Below the pieces are notes generated by a model, which was not told the DNA's origin, did no database searches, and saw nothing but the letters and a program-made list of their open reading frames with translations. A DNA stretch of 64,000 nt from JBDTSW01 sp963799815 (GTDB taxonomy: Bacteria; Actinomycetota; Thermoleophilia; Solirubrobacterales; 70-9), in assembly GCA_963799815.1 (NCBI GenBank), contig CAWCYG010000004.1, positions 992,001 to 1,056,000 on the forward strand. The letters run 5' to 3'. This document shows, piece by piece, positions 24,305 through 33,355 of this stretch (the first letter of the stretch is position 1; the number at the start of each line of letters is the position of its first letter). The position numbers and the translations under genes were made by a program.

Positions 24305-24354
24305 CATCGAGTGGGGATAGACCGCGTATATGACCGTCAATCCCCCACTCGATG
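24305..24354. promoter_or_regulatory. inverted repeat in divergent spacer, candidate operator
   Basis: CATCGAGTGGGGAT (24305-24318) and its near-perfect complement (24340-24354, one extra G) enclose 21 nt containing an AT-rich GTATATGAC core. It lies between the minus-strand ABC exporter operon and the plus-strand membrane-protein gene, so it could be an operator for a regulator encoded elsewhere, or a hairpin. Confidence 0.5.
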
Positions 24355-24464
24355 CGAAATCCGGCTGCGGCCGCCCCCACCCAGCCCAGGTGTCCGGCCA
24401 CGCCATCCTGCGTCAGGAATCTATCTCCCGCCTGCCAAGCTGAGGCGCCGTGGGAGCAAGCGCA

Positions 24465-25205
24465 ATGCCGCCGAAAAGAGAGCTCGTCCTTCGCGAGGTC
24501 GTGCGCGAGGCGCTCGCCGCCTATCGCGCCAACCCCAGGTTGCTGATTGCCGCGGCCTTCATCATCTCGATCCCGATCGGTCTCGCCGAAGCAGCAGCTC
24601 ACGCGACGCCGGAGATCGAGGGCAATGAAGGCATCGAGGTCCCACTGGCCAGCCTCACGGCGCTCGCGCTCTCGATCACGGTGACGCTCGGGGACGTCTT
24701 CTTCACCGGCGTCGTAGCCACGGTCGTCGGCGAGTACAGGACCGGAGTCCGGCGCCAGCTCATCGAGATCGCGCGTGCGCTCCGCTACCGGCAGCTGATC
24801 GCCGTCGACCTGATCTTCGCGCTCATGGTCGGCGTCGGGTTGCTACTGCTGATCGTCCCGGGAGTTGTTGTGTTCGGGTGGTACGTGCTGGCCGCGGCCG
24901 TGGTGGAGATCGAGGACCGTGGTGTCCGCGACTCCTTTCGCCGTAGCCGCGAGCTGGTTCGCGGCAACTTCTGGCGCGTGCTGGCTCTGCTGGCCCCGAC
25001 GATGCTGGTCGCCGACGCCCTCGGCGAGCTGCTTCAGGCGATCGGGCCGAACCTGGCCGGAGAGGGGTTCTGGGGGGATTTCGTGGGCGCGACCCTCGCC
25101 GAGACGGCGACCGTGCCGCTGTTTGCGCTCGCCGCGGTCGTCACGACGCATCACCTGATCTCCCGGAACGCTGACGAAGCTTCGCCTCGTACTCCTCCTC
25201 CGTGA
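24465..25205 (+). CDS. membrane protein, YciC/glycerophosphodiesterase-membrane-domain-like
   Basis: A 246-residue integral membrane protein with about six helices. The start is the ATG at 24465, with GGGAG seven nucleotides before it. The stretch LLLLIVPGVVVFGWYVLAAAVVEIEDRGVRDSFRRSRELV has the Pro-Gly helix break and amphipathic SFRRSRELVRGNFWR helix seen in the YciC-like group of bacterial membrane proteins. Function unknown. Its 3' end overlaps the convergent gene by 65 bp. Confidence 0.7.
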   Translation: MPPKRELVLREVVREALAAYRANPRLLIAAAFIISIPIGLAEAAAHATPEIEGNEGIEVPLASLTALALSITVTLGDVFFTGVVATVVGEYRTGVRRQLIEIARALRYRQLIAVDLIFALMVGVGLLLLIVPGVVVFGWYVLAAAVVEIEDRGVRDSFRRSRELVRGNFWRVLALLAPTMLVADALGELLQAIGPNLAGEGFWGDFVGATLAETATVPLFALAAVVTTHHLISRNADEASPRTPPP

Positions 25206-25950
25206 CGCCACCGAGCGCGTCGCGCAGGCGATCCTTGATGCGCTCGGTGCGGCGATCGGGCCGAAACCGCTCCTCGGCCTTGGCCTGCCTCTTCGGGTCG
25301 CGCTCCCCGTAGCGACGACGCGCCCACGCCGAGTCGGGCTTCGCGATCCGGCAGGCGGCGTACAGCGCCAGCGGCGGGACCAGCAAGCCAACGATCCCGT
25401 GCAGGACGCGCCCCTTGACGAAGCTCACGATCAGCGAGCCAAGCCACAGGATCACCCCGAGAATCGAGCCAACGACGGCCCCGGTGCTCTGAGTCTCGAG
25501 CTCGAAGGGCCGTACGCCCAGCACGACCAACCCCATCAGGGCGGTGGCGATGACCGTCGCGTCGATCGAGGTTCGCCCCTCCTTCGCCCAATACACATCG
25601 TCCAGACGCACCCATAGCGCGAACTCGTCGATGGTCAGGCCGATGCCGATGCCAAAGGCCAGGGCGCAGATCTCGTAGATGCCGCCTACCGCGAAGCCGG
25701 CGAAGCTGATCGTCCCCGCGATCATCATCAGGACGATCCCGAAGACCAGGTGATGGAGGTGAACGCCGCCCTCGCTGACCACGCTGCCGGGCCACCATGG
25801 GACCCGAGGGCTTCGCATCAGCCGCGTGGAGAGGCGGATGAAGCCAAAGGAGAGCACCAGGCCGAGGAGCACCAGGAACACCCACTGCCGGTCGTGCTCG
25901 ACCAACTGGTCGTTCCAGAAGTCGGTGATGATCGAACCGCCCAACGGCAT
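25141..25950 (-). CDS. conserved six-helix membrane protein with HLHH motif
   Basis: A 269-residue protein from the ATG at 25950 (a GTG at 25953 is nearly as good). Six hydrophobic helices are visible. Polar motifs within them, VHLHHLVFGI, TIDEFALWV and DDVYWAKEGRTSIDA, have His and Asp/Glu facing pairs, which suggests metal binding or an intramembrane active site. The C-terminal 60 residues are a highly charged cytosolic tail (RDPKRQAKAEERF). I recognise the pattern from uncharacterised actinobacterial proteins but know no function. It diverges from the PLC-domain gene with a 26-bp spacer. Confidence 0.72.
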   Translation of the reverse strand: MPLGGSIITDFWNDQLVEHDRQWVFLVLLGLVLSFGFIRLSTRLMRSPRVPWWPGSVVSEGGVHLHHLVFGIVLMMIAGTISFAGFAVGGIYEICALAFGIGIGLTIDEFALWVRLDDVYWAKEGRTSIDATVIATALMGLVVLGVRPFELETQSTGAVVGSILGVILWLGSLIVSFVKGRVLHGIVGLLVPPLALYAACRIAKPDSAWARRRYGERDPKRQAKAEERFRPDRRTERIKDRLRDALGGVTEEEYEAKLRQRSGRSGDAS

Positions 25951-25976
25951 CACCTCACGGACCTTAACCTTGCCTG

Positions 25977-28106
25977 ATGCCGGGTGAGAGCTCCGACCGA
26001 CGCCGGCGAGCGCCCGCCAGCCGGGTGGCATCAATCGTCCTCACCGTCGTCGCGGCCTTCCTGCTCATGCTCGGCGACCTCGCTCTGTATGCGGATCGCG
26101 AGCTCTTTGACTCGTCTCGATTCGCCGACAACGCCGCCTCGGCGCTTGAGGATCAGGCAGTGCGCGACGCCGCGGCACGGCGGGTGTCCAGGGCCATCAC
26201 CCGGGAGGTGAGTCCCGACCTGGTCGCGTTCGAAGCGTTGATCGAACCGGTCACCGCGGGGGTCATCGGGAGCAGGCCCTTCCGCTCGGCGCTGCGCGAG
26301 GGATTGCGTCAAGCCCACGCGATCGCCCTCGGAGAAGGCGAGCAAACCGCGGCGGTCCAGGTCGCCAACATCGGTGCCGCCGCAGTCGCAGCGCTGCGGC
26401 AGCTGAGCCCGAAGCTCGCAAAGGACATCCCGAAGGGGCTCGACGCGAAACTGCTCAGCCTGGGTGACGCGGGCTTCGCCCGCGATCTGGCGCGAGTGGC
26501 CAACACCGTGAGCGAGGCGGCGATCGTGTTGCCGCTGGCGGCCCTGTTGCTGTTCGCGGCGGCGATCACGTTCGCCGTCGACCGCAGGGCCGCCCTGACT
26601 CGCGCCGGTGTGGCGATAGCGCTGGTCGGCGCGCTGGTGGTCCTCGCCTACTTCGTCGTTGGTGCGCTGGTGGCGCGCGTGGCGTCCACAACGACCGATC
26701 GCGAGGCGCTCGGGGCACTCTGGGAGGCGCTCTTCGGGGCGCTCCGCGACTGGAACCTCGCGCTCGCGGCCGTGGGTGCGGTCGTCGCCGGCGCGGGCGC
26801 GGCCGTGCTGCGGCCTGTCGACGCTGTGGCCCCGCTGCGGCGAATTGCCACGGCGGCCCTCGCCACACCGGCATCCCCGCTCTGGCGCGCGGTGCGTGGG
26901 GTGACATTTCTCGTCGCGGGCCTCGTCATGGTGCTCGAGCCAACGCTGGTGCTGCAGGCGCTCACCGTCGTGGCCGGGCTCGTCTTGATCTCGATCGGCG
27001 TGGGCGAGCTGATTCGCTTGACGATCCCGGCCGCCGCTGAGACCGAGACCGCACGAGCGCACGGGCGCCGCCTCGCAGCAGCGCTGGTAATCGGGGCGGG
27101 GTGTGCCGCGGTAATCGTGGTCGTGGCGATCTCGCTGATCGGCGACGACGAGAAGACCGGGCGAGCCCCTCAGGCGCGCACGGGTACCTGCAATGGCAGC
27201 GTCGAGCTGTGCGAGCGCCGATTGGATCAGGTCGTCTTCGCCGGCGCCCACAACGCGATGTCGGCCGCCGACTATCCCGGCTTCCTCTTCCCGATGCACG
27301 ACCGCACGATCCGCCGCCAGCTTGAGGACGGCGTCCGGGCTCTGCTCATCGACGCCTATTACGGGGTCCCTGGAAGGCGTGTGTACACGGACTTCAGCCG
27401 AGTTCCAAACAAGCTCATCGAGCAGGCCCAGGAGGAGCTCGGGCCGCGGTTCGTCACCGCGGCCAACCGCTTGCGCTCGAACATCGCGCGACCGGAGGAA
27501 GAGGCCGAGACGGACCTCTACCTGTGTCATGGCTTCTGCGAGCTGGGCGCCGTCGATCTCACGAAGGCCCTGCGCCAAATCGACTCGTTCCTCGAGGCGA
27601 ATCCCGAGCAGGTGGTCCTGATCGTGATCGAGGACTACGTGAAGCCGAAGGACGTCGTCGCTGCGTTCGAGCGCAGCGGGCTGGCCGAGCGTGCCTACGA
27701 CGGCGAGCTGGGAGAGGAGCCACCGACCCTCGGGGAATTGATCGAGTCCGGCAAGCAGGCGGTGGTGATGGCCGAGAACCGTGCTGGTCAAGCCCCCTGG
27801 TACTTCCGGGCCTTCGACTACTTCCAGGAGACTCCGTTTGACTTCAAGAAGCCGGCCGAGATGAGTTGCGATCAAAACCGCGGCGCGCCGTCAAACCCGC
27901 TGTTTCAGATCAACAACTGGATCAACACCGATCCCGCGGCGAAGCCGTCCAACGCGGCGAAGGTCAACTCTCGCGAGTTCCTGCTCAAGCGCGCCCGCAA
28001 GTGTGCCCGCCAGCGTGGCCTGCTGCCGAACGTGCTCGCCGTCGACTTCTATCGCGAGGGCGACCTCTTCGAGGTCACAGCAAAGCTGAACGAGGACGGC
28101 GGCTAG
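25977..28106 (+). CDS. multi-pass membrane protein with C-terminal PI-PLC-like phosphodiesterase domain
   Basis: A 709-residue protein. TM1 is at ~16-38, followed by a ~140-residue helical ectodomain (LALYADRELFDSSRFADN and on), six more membrane helices (~182-388), then an extracellular domain from ~405. That domain shows the PLC X-type TIM-barrel pattern: VVFAGAHNAMS (His425), VRALLIDAYYG, LYLCHGF (His518) and VVLIVIEDYV. The two histidines match the acid/base pair of bacterial PI-PLC. It should cleave a phosphodiester in a lipid or cell-wall polymer outside the membrane. The N-terminal ectodomain resembles that of the protein at 38292-39650. The 3' end shares CTAG with the convergent hydrolase gene. 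Confidence 0.78.
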   Translation: MPGESSDRRRRAPASRVASIVLTVVAAFLLMLGDLALYADRELFDSSRFADNAASALEDQAVRDAAARRVSRAITREVSPDLVAFEALIEPVTAGVIGSRPFRSALREGLRQAHAIALGEGEQTAAVQVANIGAAAVAALRQLSPKLAKDIPKGLDAKLLSLGDAGFARDLARVANTVSEAAIVLPLAALLLFAAAITFAVDRRAALTRAGVAIALVGALVVLAYFVVGALVARVASTTTDREALGALWEALFGALRDWNLALAAVGAVVAGAGAAVLRPVDAVAPLRRIATAALATPASPLWRAVRGVTFLVAGLVMVLEPTLVLQALTVVAGLVLISIGVGELIRLTIPAAAETETARAHGRRLAAALVIGAGCAAVIVVVAISLIGDDEKTGRAPQARTGTCNGSVELCERRLDQVVFAGAHNAMSAADYPGFLFPMHDRTIRRQLEDGVRALLIDAYYGVPGRRVYTDFSRVPNKLIEQAQEELGPRFVTAANRLRSNIARPEEEAETDLYLCHGFCELGAVDLTKALRQIDSFLEANPEQVVLIVIEDYVKPKDVVAAFERSGLAERAYDGELGEEPPTLGELIESGKQAVVMAENRAGQAPWYFRAFDYFQETPFDFKKPAEMSCDQNRGAPSNPLFQINNWINTDPAAKPSNAAKVNSREFLLKRARKCARQRGLLPNVLAVDFYREGDLFEVTAKLNEDGG

Positions 28107-29053
28107 GTCGCCGCGAGCGTCGGCCGCGAGGCCGCCGCCTTCCTTCTGCTCGGCGCCCGGCGAGCCGTAGCCGCGATCGCGTCCGCCAGCTCGCCGAACA
28201 GCTCCGGCGGCATGTCGTGACCCATGCCCTCGATGATCCGAAGCTCGGCATTCGGGATGGCCTTGGCGAGCGCCTTGCCCGCGGCGGGGCGCACGAGTGG
28301 GTCGCTGTCACCGTGAATCACGAGGGTGGGGGCGCGCACGCCACGTAGCCTCTTGCGGCGGTCTCCCGAGGAGGTGATCGCGTGTAGCTGCCGGGCGACC
28401 CCGGCCGGGTGGTGCCCGCGATCCCAGCTTTCCGCCAGCGTCGCTCGGAACTCGGACTCGCGCTCCGAGTTCATCGGGTAGTCGGGCGAGCCGATCACGT
28501 CAAAGGTGGCGGTGACCGTCTCGACGAACTCCTCGCGGCTGCGGGCCGGCTTCGCCAAAAGGGTGCCGAATGCGCGCATCCGAGGCACCGATGCGGTTCG
28601 CTTGCCGCTTCCCGACATGATCAGCGTGAGGGTGCGCACCCGGGCCGGGCTTCGGTAGGCGGCAACCTGAGCGATCATGCCGCCCATCGAGACGCCCACC
28701 ATGTGGGACGAGTCGAGCCCGAGCGCCTCGATGAGCCCCACCGCATCGTCGGCCATCTCATGCAGCCGATAGGCGCGACCCTGAGGAAGGCCAAAGAGCA
28801 TCGGCACCGTCCGCGGTGGCGGCGCATCGATCTGGCTCGAGCGGCCGGCGTCCCGGTTGTCGAAGCGGATCACCCGAAACCCGCGCCCCCCCAGCTCCTC
28901 GCAGAAGCCGGGGTGCCAATGGATCAGCTGTGTCCCGAGGCCCATGATCAGCAGGATCGGCTCGCCCTCGGGGTCCCCGAGCTCCTCGTAGCAGAGCTCG
29001 ACGCCGTCGACCTCTGCGAACCGCTCGCGCGGCAACCTTGCAGCGCTCGACAC
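28103..29053 (-). CDS. alpha/beta hydrolase
   Basis: The 316-residue enzyme has ILLIMGLGTQLIHW (oxyanion loop), FDNRDAGRSS, nucleophile elbow GVSMGG, acid residue in LVIHGDSDPLVR and catalytic His in GMGHDMP. This pattern is the esterase/aclacinomycin methylesterase-like subgroup. The C-terminal tail is Ala/Arg-rich. The start is a GTG at 29053 without a clear ribosome site. Its stop codon shares CTAG with the PLC-domain gene on the other strand. Confidence 0.9.
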   Translation of the reverse strand: MSSAARLPRERFAEVDGVELCYEELGDPEGEPILLIMGLGTQLIHWHPGFCEELGGRGFRVIRFDNRDAGRSSQIDAPPPRTVPMLFGLPQGRAYRLHEMADDAVGLIEALGLDSSHMVGVSMGGMIAQVAAYRSPARVRTLTLIMSGSGKRTASVPRMRAFGTLLAKPARSREEFVETVTATFDVIGSPDYPMNSERESEFRATLAESWDRGHHPAGVARQLHAITSSGDRRKRLRGVRAPTLVIHGDSDPLVRPAAGKALAKAIPNAELRIIEGMGHDMPPELFGELADAIAATARRAPSRRKAAASRPTLAAT

Positions 29054-29193
29054 GCGTCAGTCCGCCGCTGCTATCGCCTGCACGTCAAGCCGCGCGAGGG
29101 CCACGATCGTGATCTCGCCCGGGGCCGGGTTCTGGAGCGCCACCTCCGACATCGCGCGCGAGTCTAAAGCTCGGTGAATGTCAGGATCTAGGC

Positions 29194-30336
29194 GTGCGGA
29201 CGCTGATCCTCTCGGACCTCCACCTCGGAGCCGGCACAGGCTCTGACCTGCTCCGATACGAGCGCTTCCGCAGGCCGCTCCTGGAGGCCATCACGGGCGT
29301 CGACCGCCTCATCCTCCTGGGCGACGTGGTCGAGCTGCGTGACCGACCTTTGGCCGACGCGCTCGAGCTGGCGGCGCCGTTCTTCGAGGCGCTTGGAGAG
29401 GCGATCGGCGACGCCGAGGTGCTGATCGTGCCCGGCAATCACGACCATCACCTCCTCGAGGAGTGGCTCGCGGGACGCAGGCTCAGGCGCGAGGGACCCC
29501 TCGGGCTCTCCGAGCGCGCGTCGCCCCGAGAGGGCGGGCCGCTCGCAGCCCTCGCCCAGCGGATGGGGTCCGCCAGGGTGGAGCTCGCCTACCCAGGGAT
29601 CTGGGTTCGCGACGACATCTACGCGACCCATGGCCACTATCTGGATCGCCACCTCACGATCCCCACCTTCGAGCGACTCGCGCTCGCAGCCTCAGAGCGC
29701 ATGCTCGGCCCGGCGCCGGACGTGGCGAGCGATCCGCTGCCGGCGCCGGAGGGGCCAACTGACCCGGACGAGTACGAGCGGGCTCAGTCCCCGGTCTACG
29801 CCTTCTTGTTCGCGCTCGCGCAGGGCGCCACCGAGGATCGCCGCGGGCCCGGCCCCTCGGCACGAATCTGGGCCGCGATGACAAGCGGCTCCACTCGCGC
29901 GCAGCGGCTCCGCGGCTGGCTCCTCGGCTCGGTGGCGTTGCCGGGCGCCGTCGGCGTGGCGAACCGCTTTGGCCTCGGCCCGGTGAAGCCGGATCTCTCG
30001 CCCGAAGCGATCACGCAGGCGGGACTCGCGGCCATGGGAGAGGTTGCGGCGCGGCTCGGAATCGAGGCCGAGCACCTCATCTTCGGCCACACCCATCGGC
30101 GGGGTCCGCTTGACGACGAGCCCGGCTGGGTGACCTCGAATGGCATGCGGCTGCGAAACAGCGGGGCCTGGACGTATGCACCGGGGCTGATTGGAAGGGC
30201 CACGGCCGGGGAAAGCCCGTACTGGCCTGGCACCTTGGTCGAGGTTGACGATGGTGGTCCACCGCGGCCCCGCGAGCTGCTTCGGTCGTTCAGCAAGGAG
30301 GAACTGCGCCCCGATCGCGACCAATCTGAGTCGTGA
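29194..30336 (+). CDS. metallophosphoesterase
   Basis: A 380-residue calcineurin-like phosphoesterase from a GTG at 29194. The dimetal site is complete: ILSDLHLG (Asp8, His10), LLGDVVELRD (Asp44), VPGNHDHHL, YATHGHYLDR and FGHTHRRGP. A ~100-residue insertion between the GNHD and GHTH motifs makes it longer than small cytosolic members and resembles UDP-diacylglucosamine pyrophosphatase-like proteins in size. The substrate may be a nucleotide-linked lipid intermediate; this is inferred from size only. Confidence 0.88.
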   Translation: MRTLILSDLHLGAGTGSDLLRYERFRRPLLEAITGVDRLILLGDVVELRDRPLADALELAAPFFEALGEAIGDAEVLIVPGNHDHHLLEEWLAGRRLRREGPLGLSERASPREGGPLAALAQRMGSARVELAYPGIWVRDDIYATHGHYLDRHLTIPTFERLALAASERMLGPAPDVASDPLPAPEGPTDPDEYERAQSPVYAFLFALAQGATEDRRGPGPSARIWAAMTSGSTRAQRLRGWLLGSVALPGAVGVANRFGLGPVKPDLSPEAITQAGLAAMGEVAARLGIEAEHLIFGHTHRRGPLDDEPGWVTSNGMRLRNSGAWTYAPGLIGRATAGESPYWPGTLVEVDDGGPPRPRELLRSFSKEELRPDRDQSES

Positions 30337-30426
30337 TCCGGCGGCCCGCGGCTATAGGGTTGTGCTCGGGCAGATGATCGGCCGCTACGCCAGGGGGATG
30401 CGCTCATTCCGGACCGCGGGGGCTGG

Positions 30427-32895
30427 ATGACCGGAGCGCTTTACCGGCTGGCCGGCGCCTGCGTTCGCCGCCACTGGTGGGTAATCGCCGTCTGGGTGGT
30501 CAGCGCGATCGCCGTGGGCGCGGCGGCGGTGACCGCCGGCTCTCAGACCTCCGACAACCTCACGCTGCCCGGGACCGGATCCACCCGGTCGCTCGACTTG
30601 CTCTCGGCAAAGCTGCCGAATGAGGCCAACGGCACAAACCCGATCGTGCTGGAGGCGACGCAGGGCAAGCTGACCGACTCGGCGAACTCGAAAGCCGTCG
30701 ACGAAGCGGTCCGCTCGCTAAAGCGCGCACCTCACGTCGTGCGCGCCGTCAGTCCGCTGTCCAAGGAGGGCAGTGCCGCGCTCTCCAAGGACGCGAAGGT
30801 GGGTTACATCGCGGTCACGCTCGATCTGGCACAGGGCGAGCTCGATGTCGACGAGGCAAACGCCGTCATCGACGCCGCCGACCCCGCGAAGAAGGCGGGC
30901 ATCAGGGTCTCCGCCGGCAGCTACCTGGGCCAGGAGGTCTCGAAGCCGGACACGCACTCCTCGGAGGTGATCGGCCTCGTGGCCGCGGTCGTCATCCTGC
31001 TCTTCGCCTTCGGGACGGTGACGGCGATGCTGCTGCCAATCCTCACAGCCGTGCTCGGCCTGGCCGTGACCCTCTCGGTGATCGGGCTGGTCGGTCACGC
31101 AACCGACGTGCCCACCGTCTCTCCCACGCTCGCCACCATGATCGGCCTCGGGGTGGGGATCGACTACTCGCTCTTCATCGTCACCCGCCACAAGCTCCAG
31201 CTCCGCGACGGCATTGATACGGACGAATCGGTCGCCCGCGCGGTCGCGACTGCTGGCGGTGCCGTCGTGTTCGCCGGCTTCACGGTGATCATCGCGCTCT
31301 GCTCGCTCGCCTTCGCGGGGATCCCGCTGGTTTCGACTCTCGGCTTCACGGCCGCCATCGCGGTACTCGTGGCGGTGGCGGCCGCCACCACCCTGCTTCC
31401 CGCCCTCCTCGGAGCCCTCGGGCCGCGGATCAACTCCTTGCGCGTGCAGCTCGGCCGCACGCACCCCGACGACCACAAGCCGCATGGCTGGGCCCGCTGG
31501 GCACGCGGGGTCGCGGCCCGGCCGTGGCCGGCGATCATCGTCTCCTCGATCGTGCTCCTCGCCCTCTCGCTGCCAGTCCTCGACCTGGAGCTCGGGCAAA
31601 ACGACGTCGGCGCTCTGTCCAAATCGACGACTGCTCGTCAGGCCTACGACGGCCTCACGAAAGGCTTCGGCGTGGGCCAGAACGGGCCCATGCTCGTCTC
31701 GGTGCGACTCGGATCGCCCGCCAAGCCGGACACCAAATCACTCAACAAGCTGAAGGCTCAGGAGCAACGACAACAGCAGCAGGCTGCCCAGCAGGAGCAG
31801 GCTCAAGTCTCGCAGCTCACTCAGCAACTACTCGCCGAGGGCATCCCGGAGGAGGAGGCCGAGCAACAGGCGGAGGCTCAGGTGAAGGCCCAGACGCCGG
31901 CGCCGAATCCCGCCAAGGAGCGCCAGGTCGCAGAGCAAAAGCAGTTCCTCTCCTCGACGGCGAGCGATCCCGATCTCCAAAAGCTTCGCTCCAAGATCTC
32001 CAAGGCCAACGACGTGCAGTCGGTCTCGCAGCCGAAGGTGAGCCGTGCTGGGACAGCCGCCGTGATGACGGTTGTCGCGACGTCGGCGCCCTCCTCCGAC
32101 CGGACCGAGGCCCTCGTCCTGCGGCTCCGCGACGACGTGATCCCCAACGCCACGCAGGGGACGGACCTGACCGCATTCGTGGGCGGCACGACCGCGGGCT
32201 ATATCGACCTCGCCGACAAGATCGGCGACAAGCTTCCCTCGATGATCCTGATCGTGGTCGGGCTCTCGTTCGTCGTCCTGCTGCTTGCGTTCCGTTCGCT
32301 CGTCATCCCAATCAAGGCGGCGGTGGCGAACCTGCTCTCGGTGGGCGCGGCGTACGGCGTGGTCACCGCCGTCTTCCAGGAGGGCTGGGGCGCCAGCCTG
32401 ATCGGCCTCGAGCACGCGGTCCCGATCGTCTCGTTCGTCCCACTCCTGATGTTCGCCATCCTGTTCGGCCTCTCGATGGACTACGAGGTCTTCCTCGTCA
32501 GCCAGATGCAGGACCACTACAAGGAGTCGGGCGACCCCACGAAGGCCGTGATCGACGGCCTTGCCTCGACCGGCCGGGTGATCACCTCGGCGGCGTTGAT
32601 CATGGTCTGTGTGTTCTCGAGCTTCGTGCTGAACGGCGATCCGCTGGTCAAGGAGTTCGGCGTCGGACTGGCGGTGGCGATCGCGATCGACGCGACCATC
32701 GTTCGGTGTCTGCTGGTCCCGGCGGTGATGGTCCTGCTTGGGAAGAAGGCCTGGTGGCTGCCCGCCTGGCTCGACCGCCTGCTGCCGAAGATCTCGATCG
32801 AGGGCGAGGGGTGGTTCGCTCGCCGCGACGAGGAGGCCCGCAAGGCGCCGCCGCCGCCGGACCCCGAGCCAGAGCCCGAGCCCGAGCCCGCCTAG
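30427..32895 (+). CDS. MMPL/RND family lipid transporter
   Basis: An 822-residue transporter. It starts RRHWWVIAVWVVSAIAVGA (TM1), then an ectodomain, five helices containing GLGVGIDYSLFIVTRHK, a second ectodomain, and a second helix block with FGLSMDYEVFLVSQMQDHY. The two G-x-x-x-D-Y pairs are the proton-relay hallmark of MMPL proteins. The second ectodomain carries a Gln/Glu-rich coiled insertion (~residues 440-500, EQRQQQQAAQQEQAQ), and the C-terminus ends in an acidic Pro-Glu repeat. It probably exports lipids to the envelope. It shares CTAG with the convergent VOC gene. Confidence 0.93.
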   Translation: MTGALYRLAGACVRRHWWVIAVWVVSAIAVGAAAVTAGSQTSDNLTLPGTGSTRSLDLLSAKLPNEANGTNPIVLEATQGKLTDSANSKAVDEAVRSLKRAPHVVRAVSPLSKEGSAALSKDAKVGYIAVTLDLAQGELDVDEANAVIDAADPAKKAGIRVSAGSYLGQEVSKPDTHSSEVIGLVAAVVILLFAFGTVTAMLLPILTAVLGLAVTLSVIGLVGHATDVPTVSPTLATMIGLGVGIDYSLFIVTRHKLQLRDGIDTDESVARAVATAGGAVVFAGFTVIIALCSLAFAGIPLVSTLGFTAAIAVLVAVAAATTLLPALLGALGPRINSLRVQLGRTHPDDHKPHGWARWARGVAARPWPAIIVSSIVLLALSLPVLDLELGQNDVGALSKSTTARQAYDGLTKGFGVGQNGPMLVSVRLGSPAKPDTKSLNKLKAQEQRQQQQAAQQEQAQVSQLTQQLLAEGIPEEEAEQQAEAQVKAQTPAPNPAKERQVAEQKQFLSSTASDPDLQKLRSKISKANDVQSVSQPKVSRAGTAAVMTVVATSAPSSDRTEALVLRLRDDVIPNATQGTDLTAFVGGTTAGYIDLADKIGDKLPSMILIVVGLSFVVLLLAFRSLVIPIKAAVANLLSVGAAYGVVTAVFQEGWGASLIGLEHAVPIVSFVPLLMFAILFGLSMDYEVFLVSQMQDHYKESGDPTKAVIDGLASTGRVITSAALIMVCVFSSFVLNGDPLVKEFGVGLAVAIAIDATIVRCLLVPAVMVLLGKKAWWLPAWLDRLLPKISIEGEGWFARRDEEARKAPPPPDPEPEPEPEPA

Positions 32896-33332
32896 GCGAG
32901 CCCTCGTTCGGAGATCTCGGCCAAGGCTCGCTCGCCCTTGTCCAACTCCGTGATTCCGAGCTTGCGCTTCACGCCCTCGGTGCGCTCGAATTGCACCTCG
33001 CGATAGTCGACTACCTGGAGCTGGTTCCCCCAGGGGTCGAGGAAGGTGAGCCCGCGAGTGCCCACGACCTCGAGCCCCTCGCGCTCGACCGCGGCCCGCA
33101 CGCGCTCGAGGTCGTCGACCACGAGCCCGAAATGGCGCTTGGCATCGGGCCCGCGATCGGAGTGGGACGCGAGGGCGAGGAACTGGTCGCCCATATCGAT
33201 GAAGGCCATGTTCGGCGAGCGGCCGCGCAACTCAAAGGCGAACAGGCGCCCGTAGAGCTCGAGCGCCTCGTCGACATCGCCCACTTCGAGCGCCACGTGG
33301 TTTACGCCGATCAGCTTCGCAGGGTCCGCCAC
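32892..33332 (-). CDS. VOC/glyoxalase superfamily protein
   Basis: A 146-residue protein with LIGVNHVALEVGDVDEALELY at the start of module one and KRHFGLVVDDLERVRAAVE at the start of module two, then FLDPWGNQLQVVDY. Metal ligands of the vicinal-oxygen-chelate fold are visible as the His in NHVALEV, the His in KRHFGL and the Glu/Gln of LQVVDY. It may be a dioxygenase, glyoxalase or epimerase-like enzyme; substrate unknown. Confidence 0.85.
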   Translation of the reverse strand: MADPAKLIGVNHVALEVGDVDEALELYGRLFAFELRGRSPNMAFIDMGDQFLALASHSDRGPDAKRHFGLVVDDLERVRAAVEREGLEVVGTRGLTFLDPWGNQLQVVDYREVQFERTEGVKRKLGITELDKGERALAEISERGLA

Positions 33333-33355
33333 GCTTGAGAGCGTAGGCGAGCGCC

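Noticed and set aside
26031..27875. 614-residue open frame on the minus strand
   Set aside because: Antisense to the PLC-domain membrane protein; rich in Arg, His and Gln without protein-like order.
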